Assembly: GCA_009908425.1 (NCBI GenBank)
Contig: JAAAPF010000337.1
Span: 1-34,610 of the forward strand
DNA length: 34,610 nt
Direction: 5' to 3'
Origin: Alphaproteobacteria bacterium
Lineage (GTDB): Bacteria; Pseudomonadota; Alphaproteobacteria; Geminicoccales; Geminicoccaceae
Below the pieces are notes generated by a model. That model was not told the origin of the DNA and made no database searches. It worked only from the letters and a program-made list of their open reading frames with translations. This document shows, piece after piece, positions 23,586-31,423 of this stretch (positions are counted from its first letter, which is position 1; each line of letters opens with the position of its first letter). A program made the translations under genes and the position numbers.

Positions 23586-23616
23586 TGACATGGCGAGGTG
23601 ACAACCTGCCTTGACA
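23586..23616. promoter_or_regulatory. Triple TGACA operator of the LH2 operon
   Basis: TGACA occurs at 23586, 23599 and 23612, exactly 13 bp apart and in the same orientation (TGTCA-N8-TGTCA-N8-TGTCA on the other strand). TGTCA is the half-site of the PpsR/CrtJ motif, and the N8 spacing equals that of TGTCA-N8-TGACA, but here the halves are direct rather than inverted. The third copy is inside the -35 box, so a bound protein would block the polymerase. Confidence 0.55.
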
Positions 23617-23639
23617 GCTTTCCCCCTCGACTGTACGGT
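23611..23639 (+). promoter_or_regulatory. pucBAC promoter (sigma-70 type)
   Basis: TTGACA (23611-23616), 17-bp spacer, TACGGT (23634-23639). The -35 is perfect and the -10 partial. It predicts a leader of about 195 bases before pucB. Confidence 0.6.
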
Positions 23640-23774
23640 TTTGAATAGGAGCGAAGGGGCGATCACCCGGTTCGGGCGGCGCCACCGGCTGCTCCCGACG
23701 CTTGGCCCCGCCAGGCTCGTTCGTGTCGGTGGACGGGACGTCCTCCCGCAGGTTGCCATCGGCTCGACACTTGG

Positions 23775-23792
23775 CGAGCCCCTCGGGGCTCG
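23775..23792 (+). promoter_or_regulatory. Stable hairpin in the pucB leader
   Basis: CGAGCCC-CTCG-GGGCTCG, a perfect 7-bp GC-rich stem with a tetraloop, about 50 bases before the pucB start. It may protect the LH2 message from 5' decay. Confidence 0.45.
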
Positions 23793-23842
23793 TGCGAGGC
23801 TGAGGTGGTTCGTGAAGTCGGCTTCCGTTGGGAGAATACCGC

Positions 23843-24007
23843 ATGGCCAATGATTTGGACGATCCGGACCGGGTGTGGCCAACCGGCCTGACCATCCGAG
23901 AGTCGGAAGAACTCCATAAGCACGTCATCGACGGTGCTCGGGTGTTTTTCTTCATCGCGGTGATCGCGCACATTCTCGCCGCCGCGTTTAGCCCCTGGCT
24001 GGGATGA
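23843..24007 (+). CDS. pucB: LH2 light-harvesting beta subunit
   Basis: A 54-residue single-helix antenna protein. The core [15 protein letters not shown] (21-35) and the B850-ligand His43 (IAHIL), 18 residues after His25, match the beta polypeptide of Rhodopseudomonas acidophila LH2. The end is SPWLG where known LH2 beta chains often end PWLH. The N-terminus is about 13 residues longer than the R. acidophila beta chain. It pairs with the alpha subunit, binds bacteriochlorophyll and carotenoid, and forms the peripheral antenna ring in the intracytoplasmic membrane. GGGAG lies 8 bp before the ATG. pucA follows after 10 bp. Confidence 0.96.
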   Translation: MANDLDDPDRVWPTGLTIRESEELHKHVIDGARVFFFIAVIAHILAAAFSPWLG

Positions 24008-24017
24008 GGAGGTAAGG

Positions 24018-24161
24018 ATGAATCAAGGTAGGATTTGGTGCGTCGTTAATCCGACCGTCGGGTTGCCGCTGTTTTTGGGTGCGGTGGCGCTGATTTCGTT
24101 CGTGGTGCACTTCGCCGTCCTGAACAACACGCCGTGGATCGGCACCTTCTGGGGCGGATGA
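24018..24161 (+). CDS. pucA: LH2 light-harvesting alpha subunit
   Basis: A 47-residue antenna protein. MNQGRIW at the start (Met1 is the B800 ligand in R. acidophila LH2), [11 protein letters not shown], and the B850-ligand His31 (FVVHFAVL) align without gaps to R. acidophila LH2 alpha. The C-terminal [11 protein letters not shown] puts Phe at 44 and Trp at 45; B850-type chains have Tyr44, and B820-type chains have Phe44-Leu45. It is shorter than many alpha chains, lacking the Lys/Ala tail. An excellent AGGAGGT lies 4 bp before the ATG and overlaps the pucB stop, favouring equal synthesis of both chains. Confidence 0.96.
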   Translation: MNQGRIWCVVNPTVGLPLFLGAVALISFVVHFAVLNNTPWIGTFWGG

Positions 24162-24194
24162 CGACGCCCCTCTTGTCCGAGTGATGTTGACCAA

Positions 24195-24225
24195 GGGGGC
24201 CGGGAGCGGCCGCTCTCGACCCCCC
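24195..24225 (+). promoter_or_regulatory. Intercistronic hairpin between pucA and pucC
   Basis: GGGGG (24195-24199) pairs with CCCCC (24220-24225), and the inner GAGCGGCCGCTC (24204-24215) is a perfect 12-base palindrome. Hairpins here in puf and puc operons stabilise the antenna message and lower expression of the downstream gene; that role is inferred. Confidence 0.55.
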
Positions 24226-24250
24226 ATCGGTCAGGGGGGACGCTGTCGAG

Positions 24251-25696
24251 ATGGACCGGTTCGGTCGCAAGCTGATGCGGTCGTGGGCCGAATTGGGCCC
24301 GCGCTACCTGCCCTTCGCCGACGTCGCCACGCCGGACCTGCCGCTCACGCGGTTGCTCCGGCTGTCGCTGTTTCAGATCTCGGTCGGCATGGCCCTGGTG
24401 CTGCTGGTCGGTACCCTCAACCGGGTCATGATCGTCGAGCTCGGCGTGCCGGCCTCGCTGGTCGGCCTGATGATCGCCCTGCCCGTCGCCTTCGCACCGT
24501 TCCGCGCGCTCATCGGCTTTCGCTCCGACACCCATCGCTGCGAGCTCGGCTGGCGCCGGGTGCCGTTCATCTGGAAGGGCACGCTTTGGCAGTTCGGCGG
24601 CTTCGCCATCATGCCGTTCGCGCTGCTCGTCCTCGCCGGTAAGGGCGAGGCCAGCGGCGCGCTGATCTGGCTCGGCCAGGCCGGCGCCGCGCTCGCCTTC
24701 TTGATGGTCGGCGCCGGGCTGCACACCGTCCAGACCGCGGGCCTGGCGCTCGCCACCGACCTGACCCCGCCCGAGTCCCACCCCAAGGTGGTGGGGCTGA
24801 TGTACGTCATGCTGCTGCTCGGCATGATGACCAGCGCCCTCCTGTTCGGCGCCGCCCTCACCGACTTCTCGCCGGGCCGCCTGGTGCAGGTGATTCAGGC
24901 CGCCAGTGTGGCGACCGTCGTCTTGAACCTGGTGGCGATGTGGAAACAGGAGACCCGGCGGCCGCCGCGCGGCGCCACCGCCCGCGGCCCCGATCCCTCC
25001 TTCCGCGACAGCTGGCGCCATTTCTGCGCCGGTGAGCAGACCGTGCGCCGGCTGGTCGTCGTCGGCATCGGAACCATGGCCTTCGCCATGTCCGACGTGC
25101 TGCTCGAACCCTTCGGCGGCGAGGTGCTCGACCTCAGCGTCAGCGCCACCACCAAGCTCACCGCGCTCTTCGCCCTCGGCGGCCTGGTGGGCTTCGGCTT
25201 CGCGAGCCACGTCCTCGGCCGCGGCGGCGACGCCTACCGCGTCGCCGCGGGCGGCGCGCTCCTGGGCCTGCCGGCCTTCGCGCTGGTGCTGCTCGCGGCT
25301 CCTTTGGGCGTTCCCGTCCTGTTCCCGCTGGGCAACTTCCTCATCGGCTTCGGCGGCGCGCTCTTCGGCCACGGCACCCTGACCGCGACGATGACCCGCG
25401 CGCCCAAGAACCAGGCCGGCTTGGCGCTCGGCGCCTGGGGCGCGGTGCAGGCGAGCGCGGCGGGCCTCGCCATGGCGCTCAGCGGCGGCATCCGCGACGG
25501 CGTCAACGCCGCACTCGGCGCGACCGAGGCCTTCGGCGGCCTCGGCGCCGTCGCCGGCGGCTACGTCACCGTCTACGCCCTCGAGATCGGGCTCCTGCTG
25601 GTGACCATCGCCGCCGCGGCGCCGCTGCTGCGCCGTGCCGCCGGCGCCGCCGCCGCACCGGCCCTGGCCGGCTGGCGCGGCGGATCCACGCGATGA
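24251..25696 (+). CDS. pucC: PucC-family LH2 assembly membrane protein
   Basis: A 481-residue polytopic protein with about 12 membrane helices of the PucC/LhaA/bacteriochlorophyll-delivery branch of the major facilitator superfamily. Recognisable segments are LRLSLFQISVGMALVLLVGTLNRVMIVELG (24-53 region), FRALIGFRSDTH, GWRRVPFIWKGTLWQFGG, TDLTPPESHPKVVGLMYVML, LEPFGGEVLDLSV and FGHGTLTATM. PucC is needed for stable LH2 assembly, perhaps by passing pigment to the subunits. The ATG at 24251 is 89 bp after pucA, behind a hairpin. A deformylase gene starts 9 bp after its stop. Confidence 0.96.
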   Translation: MDRFGRKLMRSWAELGPRYLPFADVATPDLPLTRLLRLSLFQISVGMALVLLVGTLNRVMIVELGVPASLVGLMIALPVAFAPFRALIGFRSDTHRCELGWRRVPFIWKGTLWQFGGFAIMPFALLVLAGKGEASGALIWLGQAGAALAFLMVGAGLHTVQTAGLALATDLTPPESHPKVVGLMYVMLLLGMMTSALLFGAALTDFSPGRLVQVIQAASVATVVLNLVAMWKQETRRPPRGATARGPDPSFRDSWRHFCAGEQTVRRLVVVGIGTMAFAMSDVLLEPFGGEVLDLSVSATTKLTALFALGGLVGFGFASHVLGRGGDAYRVAAGGALLGLPAFALVLLAAPLGVPVLFPLGNFLIGFGGALFGHGTLTATMTRAPKNQAGLALGAWGAVQASAAGLAMALSGGIRDGVNAALGATEAFGGLGAVAGGYVTVYALEIGLLLVTIAAAAPLLRRAAGAAAAPALAGWRGGSTR

Positions 25697-25705
25697 GGTG
25701 ACGCC

Positions 25706-26242
25706 ATGGCGCCTTTGACCATCCTCGCGCACCCGGACACCCGCCTGCGCACGCCGTGCGCGCCGCTGACGGCGTTCGACGCCGACCTCGCGCGCCTGGT
25801 CGCGGACCTGCTCGACACCCTCAAGGCGGCCGGCGGCATCGGCCTGTCGGCGCCGCAGGTCGGCGACCTGCGCCGGGTGTCGGTGATGGATCTCGCCGGC
25901 GATCGCACCGCGCCCGAGGTCTTCGTCAATCCCGAGATCGTCGCGCGCCGGCGCTGGGGGATCGTGGAGGAGAGCTGCCTGTCGGTGCCGGGCGTCGTCG
26001 GCAACGTCCTGCGCGCGACCCGGGTCCTGGTGCGGGCGGCCGATCCCGCCGGCGAGCCGTTCGAGCGCGAGCTCGAGGACATGCACGCCGTCTGCCTGCA
26101 GCACGAGGTCGACCATCTGAACGGCAAGCTCTTCATCGAGCGCCTGTCCCCAATCCGCCGCCTGCGGTTGCGCCTCGAGGACGCCCGGGCGCGCCGTCGC
26201 GCCGCCGCCGCGGAGCGGCAAGCGGGCCGGCGTCCCGCCTGA
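25706..26242 (+). CDS. def: Peptide deformylase (Def-type), last gene of the LH2 operon
   Basis: A 178-residue metalloenzyme that removes the formyl group from nascent N-terminal Met. All three motifs are present: GIGLSAPQVG (about 44-53), EESCLSVPG (motif 2, Ser where EGCLS has Gly; metal-ligand Cys kept) and QHEVDHLNG (catalytic Glu and two His). A basic Arg-rich tail (about 150-178) may touch the ribosome. It starts 9 bp behind pucC and is very likely co-transcribed. Chromosomal def usually sits with fmt, so this could be a second, specialised copy. It ends 31 bp from the convergent kinase gene. Confidence 0.93.
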   Translation: MAPLTILAHPDTRLRTPCAPLTAFDADLARLVADLLDTLKAAGGIGLSAPQVGDLRRVSVMDLAGDRTAPEVFVNPEIVARRRWGIVEESCLSVPGVVGNVLRATRVLVRAADPAGEPFERELEDMHAVCLQHEVDHLNGKLFIERLSPIRRLRLRLEDARARRRAAAAERQAGRRPA

Positions 26243-26273
26243 GCGCGCGGCTCGCCGGCTCGCCGGCAGACGT

Positions 26274-27266
26274 TCACCACAAGCGAAGGGCGTGGCGCTC
26301 GGCGATGGCCAGATAGGTCTTGGCACGGCGCAACCATCCCGCGGCACCGAGGCGGCCCGGCCGGGCGCGGTGGTCGAGGCAGAGCCGCGCCCGCAACAGC
26401 GCCCGCCAGGCGCGGTAGAAGCGACCGAGGACCGGCGGCGGGGCGTCGTCGAGGCGCTCGGCGAGCGCGTCGGTGAGCGCCGCCGCGATCCACGGCCGGC
26501 CCAGCCGTTCGAGGTCGACCGCCAGCAACGCCAGGTCTTCGAGCCAGTCCATGCGCCGAAGCTCGGCGTCGAAGTCGAGCCGGTCGAGCACCCGCGGCGG
26601 GCGCGTCAGGTAGACGTGCTCGGGGCGCAGGTCGCCGTGGCCGTCGACGATGCGGCCGGCGGCGGCGCGTGTCTCCAACAGCGCCCGCTCGCGCCCCGCG
26701 AAGGCCGCCAACCCGGCGGCCAGCGCCGCACCGCCCGCGAGCCCGCCGGCCAGGCGCGCCTGCAGCTCGTCGAGCGCCGCCGCGATCCGCGCCGCCCAGC
26801 TCGCGGGCGGGCCGGCGACCCGGGGCGCGCGGGCGTAGTAGCCGGCCAAGAGGTCGGCGAGCGGTTCGAGCGCGGCCGGGCCGGGCGGGTTCACCACGTC
26901 GAGGGCGCGTGCCGCCGGCAGCCGCCGCATCACCACCAACCAGTCCACCGTCGGCCCCTCGCCGTCCAGCGCCAGGCCGCCGTCCGCGCGACGGGTCAGG
27001 GGCTCCACGCCCAGATAGACGTCGGGGGCGAGCACGCGGTTGAGGCGCACCTCCTCGCGCGAGGCGGCTTCGCGACTGGCGACGGTGGTAAGGTCGAAGC
27101 GCGGGGTGCGGATCGGCTTGCGCAGCTTGCGGACGACGCGGGTGCCGAGGAAGACCCAGGCGAAGTGGGTTTCGACGACTTCGACGCCGGCGGTGTCTTC
27201 GGGATGCCCCTCGGCGCGCCGCAGGAACGCGAGCGTCTCTTCCGTTGCGGACGTCCGCTCCGCCAT
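26274..27266 (-). CDS. Aminoglycoside-phosphotransferase-like kinase (APH family)
   Basis: A 330-residue protein kinase-like fold. The catalytic loop is GHGDLRPEHVYL (about 206-217), with catalytic Asp, and His where Asn usually follows; the metal motif is LDRLDFDAELRRMDWLEDLALL. The N-terminus (THFAWVFLG-x-x-VVRKLRKPIRTP) looks like the nucleotide-binding lobe of the two-domain APH/AAA proteins, but the AAA half is absent. The substrate is unknown; antibiotic resistance is unlikely from sequence alone. The ATG follows GGAGA. It is divergent from the phosphoribosyltransferase gene and convergent with def. Confidence 0.85.
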   Translation of the reverse strand: MAERTSATEETLAFLRRAEGHPEDTAGVEVVETHFAWVFLGTRVVRKLRKPIRTPRFDLTTVASREAASREEVRLNRVLAPDVYLGVEPLTRRADGGLALDGEGPTVDWLVVMRRLPAARALDVVNPPGPAALEPLADLLAGYYARAPRVAGPPASWAARIAAALDELQARLAGGLAGGAALAAGLAAFAGRERALLETRAAAGRIVDGHGDLRPEHVYLTRPPRVLDRLDFDAELRRMDWLEDLALLAVDLERLGRPWIAAALTDALAERLDDAPPPVLGRFYRAWRALLRARLCLDHRARPGRLGAAGWLRRAKTYLAIAERHALRLW

Positions 27267-27419
27267 CGCCGTCTCCGCTCGGTTGGATGCGATCGAAGAA
27301 CGCGCGCCCGGCGACCACCGTCAAGCGCGGGCGACGTGATCTCGCTCAACGCATTCGTTCCCTACTGCGTGTAGGTGGGGACGATCGGGAGGAACGTTGC
27401 GCGCGCCGGGGCGATCGCG

Positions 27420-28100
27420 ATGGCCGTTGACGTCTTCGAGAGCCGCGCCGAAGCGGGCCGGCTGTTGGCCGCGGAGCTGGCCGAACGAGCGTGGGAGCGA
27501 CCGGTGGTGCTGGCGCTGCCGCGCGGCGGCGTGCCGGTCGGCCTGGAGGTCGCCCGCACCCTCGACTGCCCCTTGGATCTCGTCCTGGTCCGCAAGGTCG
27601 GCGCCCCCTACCAGCCGGAATTCGCCATCGCCGCGCGCCTCGACGGCGACCCGCCGCGGCTGGTCCGCAATCCCGCGCTCGGCGGGTGGGAAGGCCGCGA
27701 GTGGGAGCAGCACCTGCAGGACTCCTACCGCCGCGCCTGCGACGAGATCCGCCGGCGGCGCGAGACCTATCTCGCCGGCCGCAAGCCGGTGGCGGTGGAG
27801 GGGCACACCGCCGTCCTCGTCGACGACGGCCTCGCCACCGGCACCACCATGCGGGCCGCGGTCGAGGCCATGCGCCAGCGGGGCGCCGCGCGCGTCGTCG
27901 TGGCCGTGCCGGTGGCGCCGCCGGACGCCGCCGCCGCCCTCGGTGAGGTCGCCGACGAGGTCGTCTGTCTGCAGACCCCGGCGGCCTTCGGCGCGGTGGG
28001 GTCGTTCTTCGCCGATTTTCACCAGCTCGACGACGCCGAGGTCGTGCGCTTGATGGGCACCGCCCCGCGCGCCGGGCCAACCAACGGGAGGCCGACATGA
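27420..28100 (+). CDS. Phosphoribosyltransferase-domain protein (PRTase type I)
   Basis: A 226-residue cytoplasmic protein with a type I phosphoribosyltransferase fold. The PRPP loop is VLVDDGLATGTTM (about 137-149), and the N-terminal LALPRGGVPVGLEVA and DLVLVRKVGAPYQPEFAIAA are the other conserved parts. The family includes uncharacterised members often found near hydrolases; the base substrate cannot be told. The ATG at 27420 is used because it fits the family start. It overlaps the YbaK-like gene by 4 bp (ATGA), so the two are coupled. Confidence 0.9.
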   Translation: MAVDVFESRAEAGRLLAAELAERAWERPVVLALPRGGVPVGLEVARTLDCPLDLVLVRKVGAPYQPEFAIAARLDGDPPRLVRNPALGGWEGREWEQHLQDSYRRACDEIRRRRETYLAGRKPVAVEGHTAVLVDDGLATGTTMRAAVEAMRQRGAARVVVAVPVAPPDAAAALGEVADEVVCLQTPAAFGAVGSFFADFHQLDDAEVVRLMGTAPRAGPTNGRPT

Positions 28101-28582
28101 TGGCGCTGGACACCAGCCTCGCCCCCAACCTCAAGTCGCACCTCGACACCGCGGGTGTCTATTACGACGTCCGCGCGCACCCGTGGGCGCCGACCGCGAG
28201 CCAGGTCGCGCAAGCGGCGCACGTACCCGGCGACCGGCTCGCCAAGGCGGTCCTGCTCCACGACGGCGCCGGGCCCGTCCTGGCGGTGCTGCCGAGCACC
28301 CATCAGGTGAGCGAGGAACTCGTCAGCCGGGCGCTCGGACGCTCGCTCGAGCTGGCGCCGGAGGACCAGATCGCGGTCTACTTCGCCGACTGCGCCACCG
28401 GGGCGGTGCCCGCCCTCGGCACCGCCTACGGCGTCGAGACCGTGGTCGACCGCTCGCTCGACACCAGCGAGACGGTGTTCTTCGAGGCCGGCGATCACCG
28501 GCATCTGGTGGCGATGAACGGTACCGCTTTTCGCCGCCTTCTCGGCACCGCCCGCTGGGAGAACTTCAGCATCCACCGCTGA
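28097..28582 (+). CDS. YbaK/EbsC-type aminoacyl-tRNA deacylase-associated protein
   Basis: A 161-residue single-domain protein of the YbaK/ProX editing family, whose members hydrolyse misacylated tRNA (for example Cys-tRNA-Pro or Ala-tRNA-Pro). Visible features are YYDVRAHPWAPTASQVAQAAHVPGDRLAKAVLLHD (21-55 region) with the conserved Lys, VLPSTHQVSEELVSRALG, and a C-terminal GDHRHLVAMNGTAF. It sits behind the phosphoribosyltransferase with a 4-bp overlap. Exact tRNA substrate is unknown. Confidence 0.92.
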   Translation: MMALDTSLAPNLKSHLDTAGVYYDVRAHPWAPTASQVAQAAHVPGDRLAKAVLLHDGAGPVLAVLPSTHQVSEELVSRALGRSLELAPEDQIAVYFADCATGAVPALGTAYGVETVVDRSLDTSETVFFEAGDHRHLVAMNGTAFRRLLGTARWENFSIHR

Positions 28583-28624
28583 GCCGGTGGGCCGGTTCGC
28601 GTTCCGCGGGTCGCGCCCGGGTCG

Positions 28625-28655
28625 TAACGCGGCCCTCGCGGGCCCGAAGGCGTTA
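28625..28655 (+). terminator. Possible terminator hairpin after the YbaK-like gene
   Basis: TAACGC (28625-28630) and GCGTTA (28650-28655) flank an inner GC-rich palindromic loop (GGCCCTCGCGGGCCC). No T-run follows. Confidence 0.4.
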
Positions 28656-28827
28656 ATCGCGCCCCGGATCGAGGTCGGCACGGCGGCGGGCCCGCTCGGA
28701 TCGCGCGGGTGAGCGCGGCGGTGGGGACGAGTGGGCCACGTTCCGGCATCGGCTCGGTGGCCGACGACAAAGGACCGTTGACCTCCACGGCCGTCGTCGC
28801 GCACGTCGTTGTGCCCGTGCCTTGTGG

Positions 28828-29814
28828 ATGAGACGAGTTCCCCCGGTGCCCGTCAGCCTGCCGCTGCGTCGTTTCAACGTCCTCTCGACGGCCGACCCGG
28901 ACGTCGCGCTCGAGAGCGTGCGTTCGCGCCAGCCGGGCTCGCGGTCCATCGTTCCCCTCTCCGGCCCGTCCTGGTCGCTCGTTTCGAACGCGATCATGCT
29001 CGGCCCGTTGACGCTGGTGGCGACCATGTCCGGCGGCTACACCATCGACAACGAATTCGATCGCTACGTCCGACTGTTGGTGCCGCTGCACGGCGAGTTG
29101 ACGCTGGCGACGGGATCCGACACCGCCGATCTCGGCCGCGCCGAGGCGGCGTTCGTTTACGCCAGCCGTGGGCGCACCATCTTTCAGCCGAACAGTGCGC
29201 TCGTCCTGGTCTCGGCCCGGGCCGACGCGACGGCCGAGGCGATGCGGCTCCTGGACTGCGAGCTCGACCCGGTCGTTCTCGCCGACCGCGTCGCCGGTCG
29301 GACGACGTTGCCGGGGATCGCCGCTCTACGGCGCGCGGTGATGACCGCCGTCCGTGACCTCGAGGACACGCCGGCGCCCCTGCTCGGCCTCGAGCGCTTC
29401 CGTCGCGCCCGGGCGGAAACGCTGCTCTTGAACGTGGCGAGCGTGCTGGTCGACGCGACCGGCAGAGGCGGCAGCTCGACGGCACCCCGAAGTCGCGTGC
29501 TGCGCCGGGCGCTGGAGTATCTCGAGGCGACGGAGCCGGACGCGTTCTCCTACGCCGACCTCGCGGCGGCGGCGGGCACCAGCCTGCGCACGGTGCAGAG
29601 CGCGTTCCGACGGGAACTCGACATGTCGGTGAGCGCGTACGTGCGTCGACACCGGCTCGCCCGGGCGCGGGCGTTGCTGCGCGCCGGCGGGAGCGCGCTC
29701 ACCGTCCTCGAGGTCGCGCAAGCGGTGGGATTCCCCCATCCCGGGCGGTTCGCGGCGGCCTATCACGCCGCCTTCGGCGAGTATCCGTCGCAGACCGCGA
29801 GGCGCGGGGGCTGA
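28828..29814 (+). CDS. AraC-family transcriptional regulator
   Basis: A 328-residue regulator. The C-terminal AraC HTH domain (about 225-325) shows the first helix-turn-helix SYADLAAAAGTSLRTVQSAF and the second VLEVAQAVGFPHPGRFAAAYHAAFGEYPS. The N-terminal 200 residues resemble the AraC-type ligand-binding/cupin region (VPLHGELTLATGSDTADLGRAEAAFVYA). The start is uncertain (ATG 28828, TTG 28822; weak ribosome site). It precedes the Tat-exported AttH/CrtC-like gene on the same strand by 188 bp and may regulate it. Confidence 0.92.
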   Translation: MRRVPPVPVSLPLRRFNVLSTADPDVALESVRSRQPGSRSIVPLSGPSWSLVSNAIMLGPLTLVATMSGGYTIDNEFDRYVRLLVPLHGELTLATGSDTADLGRAEAAFVYASRGRTIFQPNSALVLVSARADATAEAMRLLDCELDPVVLADRVAGRTTLPGIAALRRAVMTAVRDLEDTPAPLLGLERFRRARAETLLLNVASVLVDATGRGGSSTAPRSRVLRRALEYLEATEPDAFSYADLAAAAGTSLRTVQSAFRRELDMSVSAYVRRHRLARARALLRAGGSALTVLEVAQAVGFPHPGRFAAAYHAAFGEYPSQTARRGG

Positions 29815-30002
29815 GCCTCCCCGGCCGGCGACGCGGCGGAAAAAAACTTCGCGCAGCGGATGGATTGCGTCCGGCGGACAGACGGCCTCGGCGACAACCG
29901 ATAACTGTTGAGTTCGAATCGTGACCAGCGACCCGATCGGGCCGGCGATCATCGCCGCGCACCCGGTCGGGCCGTACCGACACAGAAGGCATCGACACCG
30001 AC

Positions 30003-31352
30003 ATGAAGCTCCCGACACCGCCTGCTTCTCCGACCGACGCGGGTCCGACCCGCCGCGATCTGTTGCGCACCGCGCCGGCGGCGAGCTTCGCCCTCGGCGG
30101 CCTGGGCGGTATGGCGAGCGCCGTCGCCCCGACGCGCGCCCACGCCTCGGACGGCCCGCCACCCTTGGCCGGTGCCGGCGTCGAGACGTCGAGCGGGCAG
30201 GCGCTCTATTCGCTGCCGCGCGACCACGCCTGGCACGGCGGGGCCTTCTACCAGACCAACGATTTCAACGAGTGGCACTACATCACCGTGCTCGGCCGCG
30301 ACCTCGACACCGGCGAGCGCGTGTCGGTGTTCTGGGTGCCGCTCAGCCAGGGCTGGGTCGCGGCGGAGGGCCGGCCGCTGCACAACGTGCTGTTCGCCTT
30401 CCACAACCTCGACACCGGCGAGTTCCACACCGCGCTGCTCTACATCACCGGTCCGATGACCACGGAAGGCTCGGGCCCGGACGCGGAGGATTTCCACTTC
30501 CGCTACGAGATCGACGACGGCAAGAGCGGCTTCACGACCGCCTACACCCACGCCACCGAGACGTGGGAATTCGGCGGCTATACCACCGAGAAGGACGAAT
30601 GGAACGAGCCGTTCCGCCTCGCGATGACGTCGCGGGCCCGGGCGCCGGGCTATGCGCCGATGGCCTATTGGGGTCTGGAAAGCATCGGGGTCGATCCGCA
30701 GCAGCGCCAGAACCCGGAAACGATGTACGGCCTCACGATCTATTATACGGCGCCGGACATGGCCACCACGGGCGACCTCGAAGTGGCCGGCCGCACCGTC
30801 CGTTTCGACGGCACCGGCTGGTTCGAGCACCAGTGGGGCAACTTCCGCAACACCTACCAGTATCGCTATTTCTGGGCTTGGTTCCGGTTCGAGGAGAGCG
30901 GAGACCTGATGACCTTCCGCCAGTACTACGAAGGCGAGGAATTCCGGAATCCGAATTACAACGTGAACCGCTACTTCTACATGGACGGCGATACCTTCGA
31001 GCGGAGCTACGCCTTCGGCCCGGCCTTCAAGCTGATCCCGGAGCGGATGTGGACCTCGCCGAAGTCGGGCAAGGTCTATCCGTGGTGGGGCCGGATCGAG
31101 ACGCCGCACGGCACGTTCTGGTACGAGCCGACCATCCCCGACCAGGAGGGCCTCGGTTTTGCCGGCCCCTATATCGAGGGCGTGATCCAGCTGCGCGAAG
31201 GTGGGCCGGACGGGCCGATCGTGGCGACCGGCTTTTGCGAGATGATCATGTTTACGGGGTCCTACGACGACGGCACCGACCATTCGATGGGCCCGCCGAT
31301 GTCCCGCGGGCTGCCCGAGGACGAGGACGGTCCCTGGACGCCCGAGCTCTGA
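30003..31352 (+). CDS. Tat-exported AttH/CrtC-like (lipocalin-type) protein
   Basis: A 449-residue exported protein with a twin-arginine signal (TRRDLL, Arg17-Arg18, then a hydrophobic stretch to ASA). The mature part shows the AttH / carotenoid 1,2-hydratase N-terminal lipocalin-like pattern: NDFNEWHYITVLGRD (compare EWWY in the family) and GTGWFEHQWGNF. CrtC proper is cytoplasmic/membrane-associated and hydrates carotenoids; this secreted version more likely acts on or binds a hydrophobic compound in the periplasm. Tat export suggests it folds before export, perhaps with a cofactor. The ribosome site before the ATG at 30003 is weak, so the start may move slightly. Confidence 0.85.
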   Translation: MKLPTPPASPTDAGPTRRDLLRTAPAASFALGGLGGMASAVAPTRAHASDGPPPLAGAGVETSSGQALYSLPRDHAWHGGAFYQTNDFNEWHYITVLGRDLDTGERVSVFWVPLSQGWVAAEGRPLHNVLFAFHNLDTGEFHTALLYITGPMTTEGSGPDAEDFHFRYEIDDGKSGFTTAYTHATETWEFGGYTTEKDEWNEPFRLAMTSRARAPGYAPMAYWGLESIGVDPQQRQNPETMYGLTIYYTAPDMATTGDLEVAGRTVRFDGTGWFEHQWGNFRNTYQYRYFWAWFRFEESGDLMTFRQYYEGEEFRNPNYNVNRYFYMDGDTFERSYAFGPAFKLIPERMWTSPKSGKVYPWWGRIETPHGTFWYEPTIPDQEGLGFAGPYIEGVIQLREGGPDGPIVATGFCEMIMFTGSYDDGTDHSMGPPMSRGLPEDEDGPWTPEL

Positions 31353-31423
31353 GCGTTCGAGCCGGGTGGAACGCGGCGCGACCGTGCACCCGCCCGGCGC
31401 CTGTCGCCGTCGATGAGGGGTCG

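Noticed and set aside
23461-23842. Possible extra small gene between the repeat protein and pucB
   Set aside because: Open frames here lack ribosome sites; the stretch is explained by two terminators, the LH2 promoter and its leader.
24023-26347. A 774-codon open frame on the minus strand across pucC and def
   Set aside because: It is antisense to two clearly real genes; the Gly/Ala/Arg/Gln-rich translation has no recognisable domain.
29913-29920. TTCGAATC resembling a tRNA T-loop
   Set aside because: Flanking bases do not form a T-stem, and no anticodon arm or acceptor stem is found.
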